From NCBI GenBank assembly GCA_963575745.1, contig CAUYUJ010016295.1, positions 1 through 64,000 on the forward strand: a DNA stretch of 64,000 nucleotides, written 5' to 3'. This DNA comes from Prorocentrum cordatum (taxonomy: Eukaryota > Sar > Dinophyceae > Prorocentrales > Prorocentraceae). Positions 19,515 through 29,615 of this stretch are shown here, in pieces. Position numbers and translations under genes: made by a program. Below the pieces are notes generated by a model that had not been told where the DNA came from, did no database searches, and saw only the letters and a program-made list of their open reading frames with translations. Within the stretch, counting starts at the first letter, position 1. Each line of letters begins with the position of its first letter.

Positions 19515-21199
19515 CGCCCGCGCGGCCGCTGCAACCCGAGCCGCCGCAGCAGCAACAGCTAGTTGCGCAGCCCTCTTGGGCGCCAGCAGCCCCAGCGGCC
19601 TCCCCGGCAGCCGCGGAGTGGCCACCGGTGGGGAGCACGGTTCAGTACGTGAGCCAGGGCGTCGTCATCGCGTACAGCGGAGACACGGTGCTGGTCCAAG
19701 ACAGCGCCCACGGGTGTGTGATCACCACGCCAATAAAGAACCTGAGGCCTGATGGGAATAGAAATGTTCCCTCCCAGGCACACGTGCCTTCTGGAGGTGG
19801 CGCTGGGCATAGAAATGTGCCCGGGGCCAGCAGCGACGCACATAGAAATGTGCACGTTGCAGCCTCCAGCAGCAGTGCTGGCAGTCCTGCCGCATCATGG
19901 GCCTCGTATGCGCCCGCTGCCAGCACGCCACCAGCAGCGACGACCACGAAACACACCAAAACACCACCTAGGGATGAGGATGTTGAGTATGTGAACAGGC
20001 TTCTAGCCTCAGCTCTTCCATCGCTGCTAAGTTTCCCATCTACGACGGCGATCCCAGCACCAACGCACGCGCTGCAGGGCCACGTTCTGGAGCAGGGACC
20101 GCAACGCCCAACGACAGCGACGACGACCACGCAGCAGTGGCCCACAGCAGAACAACGCGCACAGGCTGTTGTCAAACCAGTCCCCGAGACTCCAGCTGAC
20201 AGCGCACAGCGTTTTCGCTTGACACTGTCAGCCGCCTCGCACGCGGCATCCTCCTTTGCTGCTGCGTCTTCAATGGCGCCGCCTCCACCGCTCCCAGAAG
20301 CAGGGCGGCCTAACCGGAGAGCGCCCGCAACAGGAGCATGCGGGCAAGCAGCGAGGAGGAGTGGCAACTGCACCCCGTGCCGACACTGGGAGAAAGGGCG
20401 GTGCCGAATGTCCACTTGCGTGTTCTGCCACCACCAACCAGCAGCTCCTCAGCCGAGCCCGGGGCCACTGCCCAGCTTCTCTTCTGTAGCGAACAGGTAT
20501 GCTCCGAGAGTTCCTGCCGCGCCCCCGCGGTGGCAAAACAGTGCTGAGGTAGACCCGCTGGTAGCAAACGACCCCTGGAAACAGTGCGACAAACGCTACC
20601 CAGTGTTCGAGTGGGACGAAGACGCACAGAGCAACCTTGAACACCAGAGTGTGTACAACAACACCGAGGCCAAGATCAGCGATGAGGAGGACGGCCTGCT
20701 GGTGGACACCGGAGCCCGCAGGAACCTGACAGGGGGGAGCCTTGTAGACCGGCAGTCATACGCGGCACAGCGGCACGGCTACAAGACCACCTGGACGACA
20801 CTAGACCAGCCGAGGAGGATGAGTGGCGCGGGTAAGGGTGCTCAGATAGCACACCGCGCGGCCACCATTCACGGAGTGGTGGGCGAAGGTGATCTGATCT
20901 CCTACTCGGCGCCCGTCTTGGAAGACGAGGGTGCCGAAGTCCCCGCCCTCTACGGCCTGGGCCCCATGGCAGCGCGCAACACGTACGTGGGCACCCGCAC
21001 GGGACGATTGCACATGATTCCAGACGGCGCAGACGACCAGGTCATCTGGCCGAAAGGCACACGGGTGATTGAGTGCAAGAAGGCACGCTCCGGCCACTGG
21101 GTGATTCCAATCTCCCGGTGGCACAAGCTGAAGAAGAAAGGCGACAAAGTCACCGAGGCATTCGCCGTCTCGGCTGACAAGGGGGTCGCCGATTCTTGA
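19088..21199 (+). CDS. pro: Protease-region polyprotein (CCCH finger, aspartic protease)
   Basis: Frame -1 relative to gag, entered most simply at 19,082-19,088; it is open from 18,485. After a Gln/Ala/Ser-rich linker holding four GHRNVP-type repeats (the coding copies of the hairpin) come a compact segment (STVQYVSQGVVIAYSGDTVL) and a zinc-finger-like CTPCRHWEKGRCRMSTCVFC with following His (about 20,367-20,433), close to a C3H1 RNA-binding finger. At about 20,696-20,720 is LLVDTGARRNLTG, whose DTGA is the active-site motif of retropepsin-like proteases (Asp codon 20,705). The usual second hydrophobic-G flap strand should lie further on but I cannot place it with confidence. The frame ends at TGA 21,197-21,199; the same frame continues open immediately after it. 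Confidence 0.75.
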   Translation, partial: QGGGGGAAAAATSRGSSDEHDEKPLWERRAPGRNSEETAASPTAAPSSKDADAAQTDALSSKDTAAAQTLAQNRSPEERAPAPRAFQAEEEEEEERKEEAHRQDDDDDDGAVGAILGQGHRNVPRGPLAQDSAVVQALQKRLTPARPLQPEPPQQQQLVAQPSWAPAAPAASPAAAEWPPVGSTVQYVSQGVVIAYSGDTVLVQDSAHGCVITTPIKNLRPDGNRNVPSQAHVPSGGGAGHRNVPGASSDAHRNVHVAASSSSAGSPAASWASYAPAASTPPAATTTKHTKTPPRDEDVEYVNRLLASALPSLLSFPSTTAIPAPTHALQGHVLEQGPQRPTTATTTTQQWPTAEQRAQAVVKPVPETPADSAQRFRLTLSAASHAASSFAAASSMAPPPPLPEAGRPNRRAPATGACGQAARRSGNCTPCRHWEKGRCRMSTCVFCHHQPAAPQPSPGPLPSFSSVANRYAPRVPAAPPRWQNSAEVDPLVANDPWKQCDKRYPVFEWDEDAQSNLEHQSVYNNTEAKISDEEDGLLVDTGARRNLTGGSLVDRQSYAAQRHGYKTTWTTLDQPRRMSGAGKGAQIAHRAATIHGVVGEGDLISYSAPVLEDEGAEVPALYGLGPMAARNTYVGTRTGRLHMIPDGADDQVIWPKGTRVIECKKARSGHWVIPISRWHKLKKKGDKVTEAFAVSADKGVADS

Positions 21200-23140
21200 C
21201 AAACGCCACAGACGCCGAGCACTTTGGACGGCCGGTGCTCGAGCGCTGCAACCTCTAGGCCGCCAGCAGCCATGCGCGCCGGTTCCCCGGCATTGCGTTT
21301 GGCACCACAGCCCGCGCCCAAGCCCCCTACCACGCGACCGCCAGCAACCGACGCCAGCCCCAAACATGAACGCACATGTCCGATGATCTTCCTTGTAGGA
21401 GAAAGGTTGGCGACTATAAAAATGACCCTTGGCAAGTATGATCTTCAGCCACGCCGAACATGCCCAATGCTGAACTTCCAGCGTCGCCAGACTTCACCAG
21501 ATGCTTGCGCTATGCTTCAAGCTATCCACCTTGACCGGCCGACCCTGGTTTGGACCCAGTGGCCACGCCTGCTTCAAGAGCCTGGCAGGCGACCGCGCGT
21601 CCGCACAGCCTTGGAGTTCTTCGCCGGCATGGTACAGGAGCAGCTAAAGCAAGGAGGAGACGTTGTTCTGGAAGCGAAGGCCTGCGACGTTCCAGTACGA
21701 GACGAGCTCTTCGCAGGAGCTAGCCGCATCGGCGGCCTCTTGGGGCACCCCTCTCGCGCGCACTGGTGCGCCTCGGGTATCGCGGGAGGCAAAGACGACA
21801 AGACGGTGATATGCGGCGAGCACCTCGTGATGTCGAACAAACCCTGGCCAGACATGCCTTGTGTCTGTCAGCGCCAGAGTTCCAGTTACGCGGCGAACGA
21901 CGGCGTTGCATACGAACAGTTCGTGGAAAAGATCATGGCCCACTTCAACATACTCAGTCCCAGCGACATAAAACCTCCCAGCCGCGACTGGCACCTCACC
22001 CAACGACAGCTTCGAGACAAAGCAGGCGCCAGAGACTACGTGAAGCAGCAGCACACCACAGGGCAGCCACAACCACCGCAGCACAAGTTTGTGACCTTCA
22101 CAGGCGCAGAGGTCCAGACTTACCAAGTTGATGCACATCCCTCACAGCCAAGGGACGAAGTTGCACCGCAGGCAATGGCAACGTTGCTAGCGACGCAACC
22201 TCCGCCGAACACCAACGCAGCAGACAAAGCAACCTCCACCGACGACCTTGACACACACTCACAAGCAGCCGACCCGACAGACTCACACGTCAGAGCCAAG
22301 AGCAAACGCGCACAACTAGAACGCAACAAAACGCCCGAAGAAGTGAAGGCCATGCGAAAGAAGAAACCTATGACACAAGAGCAGCATTTCGACGATTGTG
22401 GCAGCGACACTGAACCTCTCATGGATAACGAAGCCCGGACGGCACTCGCTATGAGCGATCCGTGTGGCGCCGCATTCTGGTTCGAACACTGCGGGGATTG
22501 TGTCAAGGAAGACTTCGAGGCGTATCCTGCCATCAGGAAGTGGCCAGAGGGCACAGTCTTTGATTGCGACGGGTGCCGGGGACACAAAGTCTGGCACCAC
22601 CCCTCGCACACCCGCAGATCTGAGCCTCCAGGTTTGTGCCATTGCCACGACCGGCCCACTGACGCCATCAAGTGCCCCGCTTGCTTGTCAGGAAAGGACT
22701 CCCTAGACCCAGGCCACACCGAAGTGGCTGGAGAGTGCCTTGCCCCCGAGACTCGCTATCGGGATGGACGCAAGCGCCGGGGCGGACCAGTCAGAGATCC
22801 AGGCAGCCGAGCGGCGGGAGGAGCAGAGCGGCGGAAACGCTTGACCGACGACGAGCAGCTTGACGACCCAGGGCCTCTCGGAGAAATCCTCGCCGGCCCT
22901 CCTGCTGTTGCCGCGGGTGGTTTTGATGCAGAAGATGGCCGCCCAGACTCTTCCGCTGGAGGTGGCGCGGGGCATAGAAATGTGCCTGGTGCCAGCAGCG
23001 AGGTGCATAGAAATGTGCACGCTGCAGCCTCCAGCAGTGATTCGGGACCTTTGCTCGCGCCTGCAGGCGAACCGCTTCCCGACGCTCCTGAGCAGCCGCC
23101 TGAGGTCGGCCCTCCCTCTGCGAAGGAGGAGGAGAGTTGA
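21200..23140 (+). CDS. Post-protease Cys/His-rich ORF
   Basis: In the same frame as the protease, separated from it only by one TGA. The first ATG is at 21,272. Middle segments (ALEFFAGMVQEQL, a VEKIMAHFNILSPSDIK block) are of unknown function. From about 22,490 to 22,740 is a Cys/His-rich region (HCGDCVKEDF, then FDCDGCRGHK, CHCHDRPTDAIKCPAC and DPGHTEVAGEC) typical of zinc-binding modules placed between protease and integrase in related dinoflagellate elements as I recall them. Near the end two more GHRNVP/VHRNVH repeats encode the hairpin motif (22,971-22,986; 23,003-23,020). It ends in TGA 23,138-23,140, which overlaps an ATG in the next frame (TGATG). Whether it is translated by readthrough of the TGA, by reinitiation or after splicing is unknown. 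Confidence 0.65.
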   Translation, partial: QTPQTPSTLDGRCSSAATSRPPAAMRAGSPALRLAPQPAPKPPTTRPPATDASPKHERTCPMIFLVGERLATIKMTLGKYDLQPRRTCPMLNFQRRQTSPDACAMLQAIHLDRPTLVWTQWPRLLQEPGRRPRVRTALEFFAGMVQEQLKQGGDVVLEAKACDVPVRDELFAGASRIGGLLGHPSRAHWCASGIAGGKDDKTVICGEHLVMSNKPWPDMPCVCQRQSSSYAANDGVAYEQFVEKIMAHFNILSPSDIKPPSRDWHLTQRQLRDKAGARDYVKQQHTTGQPQPPQHKFVTFTGAEVQTYQVDAHPSQPRDEVAPQAMATLLATQPPPNTNAADKATSTDDLDTHSQAADPTDSHVRAKSKRAQLERNKTPEEVKAMRKKKPMTQEQHFDDCGSDTEPLMDNEARTALAMSDPCGAAFWFEHCGDCVKEDFEAYPAIRKWPEGTVFDCDGCRGHKVWHHPSHTRRSEPPGLCHCHDRPTDAIKCPACLSGKDSLDPGHTEVAGECLAPETRYRDGRKRRGGPVRDPGSRAAGGAERRKRLTDDEQLDDPGPLGEILAGPPAVAAGGFDAEDGRPDSSAGGGAGHRNVPGASSEVHRNVHAAASSSDSGPLLAPAGEPLPDAPEQPPEVGPPSAKEEES

Positions 23141-26100
23141 TGCCGGGCGAGCTGGGCGAGCCGTTGGACCCGAAAGTTCGCAAAACTCGGTCCGACGCTG
23201 GGATTGCACGACCAAGCAAGGCAGACGCCGAGACGCAAGGTGTGGGAGGCAAAGAAGACTGGCGCACCGACGACGTTTCTCGCGTAATGGCTAGACTCAA
23301 GTCTGACGACGAAGAATAGAGGAAATTAGCCATTCAACGACTACACATCAGATGGTACCACCTTGCACCCACGCACATGCAAGCACTCCTGCGAGCAGCC
23401 GGCGTGCCAGCACGCGCAGTAGGAGAAGTCCCTGGAGTGGTGCAAGGGTGCGATGTCTGCAGAAACTGGCAGGTTCCCACAACAGCCACGGTCACGGCCA
23501 CACGCCTCATCACGGAGTTCAATTACGAAGTCCAGATGGACCTGTGGTTCCTTCACAGCCTCATCGACAGGCCACAACTCCAGCGAACCATCATGCACCT
23601 CATTGACGCCTGCGTGCGGTGGTCGGTGAACGGCCTCCTCAAGGACAAGGATGAGATCACGCTGTGCACTCGCATCAGTGAATTATGGCTGACCATACAC
23701 GGGCCTATGAGGACTTTGGTTCAAGACGGAGAATCTGGCATGAAGGGCCGAGCAGTGGCGGACTGGGCAGAGGCGAACCGTATCCAGCTCAAGTACCGGC
23801 CTCCCGGTTCGAAAGCTTGGATTGCAGAGCGGCACCAACAGATCCAACGCAAAACCTTCCACTCCACTGAAGGCCAGATGCAGAAAGAGGGCATCTATGC
23901 CCCTGTAGAGCAGACGCTGGCGACCGTCACATTCGCACACAATGCCTTAGTGAACGCCGATGGGAGTGTGGCGTACCAAGCCTTGTGCGGCAGGACGCCC
24001 GCTCTCCTCCCAACCTTCGACGGCGCGACGGAGGCGGAACGTGATGATCGACTTCCTCGCGGCGAGACGCTGGCTCGCAGTCAAGCGCGAATCAGGGAGA
24101 TCGCCGTGGCCAAGATCGTGGAGCACACAGCGAAAGACCGCCTACGACGAGCAGACCACCACAGGACGCGACCTGCTCTGGAACTCGCGAAGTTGAAGGT
24201 TGGACAACAGTTTGACATCTGGTTCGAGCCGTCGTCCAAGGACGTGAGCGGCTGGCGGGGGCCAGCGGTGGTCAAGACGATCCAGCACGACGAGAACGCT
24301 GTAACGGTGCGCTACCAAGGCAGGACCCTTGACCGACGTGGCCAAGAGGTGCGGGAACACGTGGCCTACTTGATCTTCTTGGTGAGCCAGAAGCAGCGCC
24401 CCCACGCACAATGGACTCTATTGCGCGACGCGTGCGAGAGCCTCAGCATCAAGGCGGTGGAAGTCTACGGACTCGTGTACCACGGCGACACGCGCAACCC
24501 CGGGTGGCATCTGACGAAGGCCAGCCAGACGAAGTCGGGACACCAGGTCTTGGAAGCAGGCCTCTTTGTGGCATCCACGGTGGTTCGCATTGCAGAGTGC
24601 ACCACTGTGAGACTGTCGCGGGGAGTATCCTCCTTACAGCCGCTGTTGAACTTCAGTTACAGTGAATTGTGGATCTGGCGCTCTACGCTCCAAGGCGGGG
24701 ACGAAGACAATCCCCCCATGGTGTTCGACAGTGCGGACGGCGACCTCGACAAGAGCATTGACATCAAGAACTTAGTCAGCAACGACCCGGCCATCCATTC
24801 CAGGGAGGCCTCTCGGAGAGATTATTGCGTCGTACAGTTCTTGGGAACGAAGCCCGAGGACACGGAAGGCCTGATCAGACGGTATCCTGGCATACGCCTG
24901 ATGGCTGGGAACGGCCAGGTAAGTAGAAAGGACAGGCCTCCATTCTCGCCAGCTACGGCTTCCCCGAGCGGTTCGCAGGGGCCGCCTGGTACACCGACGA
25001 CAGCACCACGAGCATCGACGCCAGCACCGCGAGCCTCGACGCCAGCACCGCGTGCACCGACGGCAACACCACGAGCATCGACGCCAGCACCGCGATCAGC
25101 GACACCAACACCACGAGCACCGACGTCGACTCAGAGGGCACCGGCGCCGACACCAGCGCCGAAGGTACCGGCACCGGCGCCGATTGGACCTCTCTTCACT
25201 CCACCTCCACCACCTCCAAGGTTTGATGCGAGCAAGTCCCGGTCGCGACCGACGGACGTACAAGATGAGAGTCCCATGCTGGATGTCGTGATCAAGACGC
25301 CAGCTCCGCCTCCTTCACCGCCTGAGGGCGGAGCAAGCTGCAACAAATCGACGCCAGCATTAGCTGCATCCACGCGGTCGCGGACGCCAGCCTCGCAGCA
25401 GTCGTCACTCGATGTGATTTTGACGACGCCTCCGCCGCCGCCAGCACCGCCAGGAGGAGGAGGCGGCAGAGTACGGCAATCCATGACACGATCAAGATCG
25501 ACGCCTGGTGGAAGCGAACCGAAACACATGTCATCAGATATGCTGTTTCTTCCTACTCCGCCTCCGCCGCCGGCTCCACCAGCAGCCGGAAAGGTTACGA
25601 TGACAAGATCGCGATCTCCATGGACAACGGCATCCTCGCCAATTTTAGGGGCCATGCGAACCCCTCCACCACCGCCAGCGCCACCAGCACCTCCAGCAGC
25701 AGGCAAGATTGCAGCCACTCCGCGCTCTCGATCGCCGTGGTTGCCATCACCACCAACTCCTATGGAGACGGTGTTGCAAGGCGGTGGAACGCCACCTCCT
25801 CCCCCGCAGCCTCCAGGACAGACAGTGCCAACACCGAGGTCTCGCTCGCCACCAGGGCCGAAGGCGACGCCGATCGCAAGCGCGACTACAGCCACCAGAC
25901 CACCTGGGCCACTTCCATGGCCAGCGATGGGATCTCAAGCAAACGTTTGGGATCTGGTGGGAGCCCCAAGACGTAAGGAGACCCGCACTCCTCCACAGCA
26001 AGAGGCCGCTCCCGAGAAGAGGAGCCGCTTCGCACAGGACGCGACTACGAGCAACGCGGGATCTGCCGCTGTCGGAGCCGGGACCCAGGGAGAAGGGATA

Positions 26101-28248
26101 GAAATGTCCGCTCCCCCCGCTGCTTCTACGACAGCGGTCTCGCCTGCGACCACCCAACACTACCCGAGCCCACCATCAGCTGCAGCCTCCACCATTCCAT
26201 ATGGTGCGTCTCCACCTTCTGCCGCACACTCGGACAGAGCAGCTGCTGCAGAACAGTCTCAGCAGCATCAGCCTTTGCTTCCGACGGCGGAGAATGCAGC
26301 GCTCCAGACTGACCCAGCCCAGGCGGCGGTCAGGGAGGAGGAGGGGGACGACGATCGCGACGAAAAGGACCTCAAGACGTGGTTACTGGAGATCAATGAG
26401 GCCGACAGCGATGAGGGCGATCTGCTTCCAGACGTGCCCTGCGAAGAGGACTCCGGAACGGGCGGGGATTCGTTCCTGGCCGCCGACGAGCCTCTCAGCA
26501 CGATCTCGAAAGCACTCACCGACCTGAGCGTGCAAGATATGGCAAAGCATGCCATTGACATAATCAAGGCAAAGAGGCAGGAGCTGACGAGCCTCCATGA
26601 TTTGGGTTGCTTCCGCAGATTCCGGCGGAACTTGGCGAATAACATCGTGGACACCAGGTGGGTCTTGAAGTGGAAGTACAAGGAGAACAAGCACTTCATC
26701 AAGGCCCGACTCACGATGCGTGGTGTCAAAGACCACGACGAAAACTTGGCCACTTTCGCCGGCACGGCAACTCGATGGGGCCAGCGCGTTGTGAATGCCA
26801 TCACAGCGCAGCAGGACGATTTGGCACTGTTCAGCTTCGATGTCAGCGCCGTTTTCGCGAAGGGCCTGACCTTCCATGACCTTTCTGAGTTAACAGGCGA
26901 TCCTCTTCGCGTTGTGCAGTTCGAATTGCATCCTGATGATATCAAGTTGTTGAGAGAGATTCCTGGCTACGAGGATTTCAACCCCAGCACAGAAGTCATC
27001 CAGATGGTCAAGGCAGTGCATGGCCTGAAGGACGCACCGCGAGCATGGCGCAAGAAGTTGCACTTGATCCTCGAAAGCTTCGGCCTCGAAGCCTTGTACG
27101 CGGACCCACAACTGTGCGTACTCCACGACACGAGTGTCAAGTTGAACATGATTCTCAGTGCGCACGCTGACGACTTGAAGGGTGGAGCCCCGAAAACGGT
27201 AGCTATGGAGCTCCTCAAGCATTTGGAGAAACACGTGGGCACATGTACACAGGAGTGGGCCAACTTCACACACGTTGGCATCGAGCACGTGACCAGAGCA
27301 GACGGCATTTACACGCACCAGGAGAAGTATGTGGCTTCCTTCAGGGAGATCGACAAGAAGTTCTATGCTGAATTGCACGACGAGCAGGCAGTCAGCGTTG
27401 AGGCGAAGAGCCACTTCTCCACCCTCCTTGGCGGTGTCGCCTGGCTCTGCCTCACAATGCCGGCCATAGCGGTGTACGTGCAAGCACTACAGCGACACGG
27501 AGCCGAACCGAGAGCACAGGACCTGCAACGCTTGAACCTTGTCTTGCGGTGGGTCCGCCGGCACAAGGTCGGCATCCTGTTCAGAAAACTGCCAGGACGC
27601 CTCCGACTTGTTGGGGTTACGGATGCAGCCTTCAAGGCGATTCCGGACGAGTCATCTGGACTTGCACTCCGCGGCTGCGTCATCATCCTCAACGCGGATT
27701 GCGATTCGACGCCGGCATCTCCAGGTGGGGCGTGCAACATCTTGGAGTTCCAGTGCCGGCGCCAACGCCGAGTAGTTCGTTCGACCTTCAGTGGCGAACT
27801 GAATGGGTTGGTTGACACCCTGGAGATTCTCCTGGTTATCCAGATATGCTTCCACCAGATTTACCACGGCTGCGCGGCGACAGCCAAGAGCCTGGCGGAC
27901 GACTTGGACAACGGACGACTCCAACCTCCAGTAGACGCAGCAGTTGACGCCAGGAGCGTGTTCGATTGCTTGGCCGCCACAGACGTGGGCGAACTCGTTG
28001 AGGGCAGTCTTAAGCTGCACGTTCTCTCTCTTAGGGAGCGCCTGCAGTCTGGCACCCTGCGGCGCCTCTTCTGGACGGACACAAGGGATATGTTGGCGGA
28101 CGGCCTCGCCAAAGGGTCAGTTCCTCGTGACCAGCTGATTGCTGTCAGCAACAGAGGCGAATACCGCACAGCGCACGCCACGGCCAGCACGACCGTGAGG
28201 AACGGCCGCAAGCAGACCACTGGCAGCACGGTAGTACGAAACACTTGA
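23140..28248 (+). CDS. pol: Pol: integrase, reverse transcriptase and RNase H, with one internal TAG
   Basis: Opens at an ATG overlapping the previous stop and passes one TAG at 23,317-23,319; the residues right after it (RKLAIQRLHIRWYHLA) belong to the integrase zinc finger, so the TAG lies inside the real protein. Integrase: HHCC finger with WYHLAPTH and CDVC (23,338-23,460); catalytic Asp in EVQMDL (23,539), Asp in VQDGESG (23,725) and Glu in WIAERH (23,827). Its C-terminal domain (GWRGPAVV) reaches about 24,420. From 24,930 to 25,970 is a Pro-rich spacer with six TPPPPPAPP...RSRSPW-like repeats. RT: WVLKWKYKEN, FDVSAVFAKG (Asp 26,839), AVHGLKDAPRAWR and the catalytic AHADDLK (27,169-27,174). 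RNase H: Asp in GVTDAAF (27,622), Glu in SGELNG (27,796), Asp near 27,947 and a final FWTDTRDMLADGLAKG. It makes the cDNA and integrates it. All catalytic residues are present. Confidence 0.85.
23317..23319 (+). other. In-frame TAG inside the integrase N-terminus
   Basis: The pol frame is interrupted by one TAG directly before the RKLAIQRLHIRWYHLA segment that contains the zinc-binding histidines. Either this copy is mutated, or the stop is read through. The next codon context is TAG AGG. Confidence 0.7.
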
Positions 28249-28269
28249 GGCAATTGAAAAGTTGTCTCA
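28246..28269 (+). promoter_or_regulatory. GAAA-tetraloop hairpin at the pol stop codon
   Basis: TGAGGCAATT pairs with AGTTGTCTCA over 10 bp (with G-U wobbles) around GAAA. The 5' arm contains the pol stop codon TGA. A second, weaker copy (GCGGCAAGT / AGTTGTCGC with one mismatch) lies at 28,276-28,297 and a third with loop GAGA at 28,372-28,387. Confidence 0.7.
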
Positions 28270-28875
28270 TCACCGGCGGCAAGTGAAAAGTTGTCGCAAA
28301 GAAAGCCGCACTTGCGCCAGGGGAGCTCCGGCGAGCACGGCGGCCCTGCAGTGAAGACGCGTAGGGTTCCGGGCATAGAGATGTGCCTGTAGCAAAGACC
28401 TGTCTAGGTCATCCCCTGCATGGGAACATGTAGGGTCAGACACGAAACTGTGTCTGCTGGGGGGTGTAATTCGTAGGAACTGACAGCCATGACATAGGCT
28501 GTCTGTGTAAAATAAACAGGCAGCCAGCAGTCATGAAATAGACTGCCTCGCCTGTCTCTCTCTTCCTCGTCCTCCCCTCCCCTTTGCTTGTCGTGAGTAA
28601 GATGTCACGAAGCAGGCAGCAATGATGAGGTACCATGTGATAGGTATCAGCTGTGTGTAATAATCTCCATAGCAGCAGTGTGGGTGTTATCCTAGGTAAC
28701 TGCCGGAGAACAGCTAGGCGGGGCAAGAGACAGCCTGCCACGTGCAGGAGCGTGGGCATTGAAAAGTGCTCGCGTTCCATATAAGGCATCGCGACATAGA
28801 TGTCGGTTTCACAGATAAGGTTTTCGACGCGCGTCACTTTCGGTGTTTTTCGGGCGCGTGGAGGCGTGGCGCTAA
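28249..28875 (+). other. 3' untranslated region of the LTR element
   Basis: No ORF. Contains four hairpins of the GNRA family and several short palindromes; otherwise nothing recognised. The boundary with the polypurine tract is at 28,876. Confidence 0.7.
28748..28777 (+). promoter_or_regulatory. GAAA-tetraloop hairpin near the 3' LTR
   Basis: GAGCGTGGGCATT pairs with AGTGCTCGCGTTC over 13 bp (several G-U pairs) closing a GAAA loop, about 110 nt before the 3' LTR. The core GGGCATT-GAAA-AGTGCTC mirrors the leader hairpin at 17,076. Confidence 0.7.
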
Positions 28876-28887
28876 GCAGGAGGAGAG
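28876..28887 (+). other. Polypurine tract
   Basis: AGCAGGAGGAGAG runs directly into the TG of the 3' LTR, the expected place for plus-strand priming. Confidence 0.75.
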
Positions 28888-29137
28888 TGGATCGGGAGAT
28901 TTACACCCCCGGCCCCTTCGGTGCTTAGCATTCCCCCCTCCGCGCGCGCCTCCGTCGCTATTTAGCTCGCGAGGCAAACCGCTCTTCGCCAGAGGAGTGT
29001 AGCAAAGCATACAGCAACATCATTTCTCTTCCACATCTTACTTTTACCATCCATCTCTTGATATTCTTCTTATTCTCCCACTTCGTCTTGAAGATCTTCC
29101 TGGCGGTCTTCTCTGCGAAGCGCCGGCTGGCGCTTCA
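28888..29137 (+). repeat. 3' LTR
   Basis: Same 250 bp as the 5' LTR, offset exactly 12,099 bp, with three substitutions. It is followed at once by an ACT microsatellite. Confidence 0.92.
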
Positions 29138-29496
29138 ACTACTACTACGACTACTACGACTACTACTGCTACTACTAGTACTACTACTACTACTACTACT
29201 ACTGCTACTACTACTACTACTACTACTACTATTACTACAAGTACTACCACCATTACCACTACTACCACTACTGCTACTACTACTGAACTAACTTAATACT
29301 ACTATCCGTTCTACTATACTATCACTACTACTACTTCTTACTACTACAACGACTACTACTACTACTGTTCTACTACTACTACTACTACTACGTTTACTAC
29401 TTACTACTTCATTACTTCTTTCTCTTCTTCTACGATACTATCTACTACTACTCCTTACTACTACTAGGCTACTACTACGACTACGACTACTACGAT

Positions 29497-29580
<84 letters not shown>

Positions 29581-29615
29581 GACTACGACTACGACGACGA
29601 CTACTACTACTACCC
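29138..29615 (+). repeat. (ACT)n microsatellite abutting the 3' LTR
   Basis: ACT/ACG repeats with interruptions begin at the first base after the LTR. Confidence 0.9.

Larger units (their letters stand above)
16789..29137 (+). mobile_element. Large copia-type LTR retrotransposon, near-intact
   Basis: A 12,349-bp unit bounded by two 250-bp direct repeats that start TG and end CA and differ at three positions (about 98.8% identical). Inside, in order: a primer binding site, a structured leader, gag with two CCHC knuckles, a CCCH-type finger, an aspartic protease, a Cys/His-rich region, a DDE integrase, a Pro-rich spacer, RT and RNase H, a 3' region and a polypurine tract. Integrase lying before RT is the Ty1/copia order. 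The size is more than double that of typical copia elements. The frames step from 1 to 0 to 2 to 1 (each -1), with two in-frame stop codons, so expression needs recoding, reinitiation or splicing unless the copy is dead. LTR similarity indicates a recent insertion, but no target-site duplication remains. Twelve GNRA-loop hairpins are spread through it. Confidence 0.9.
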
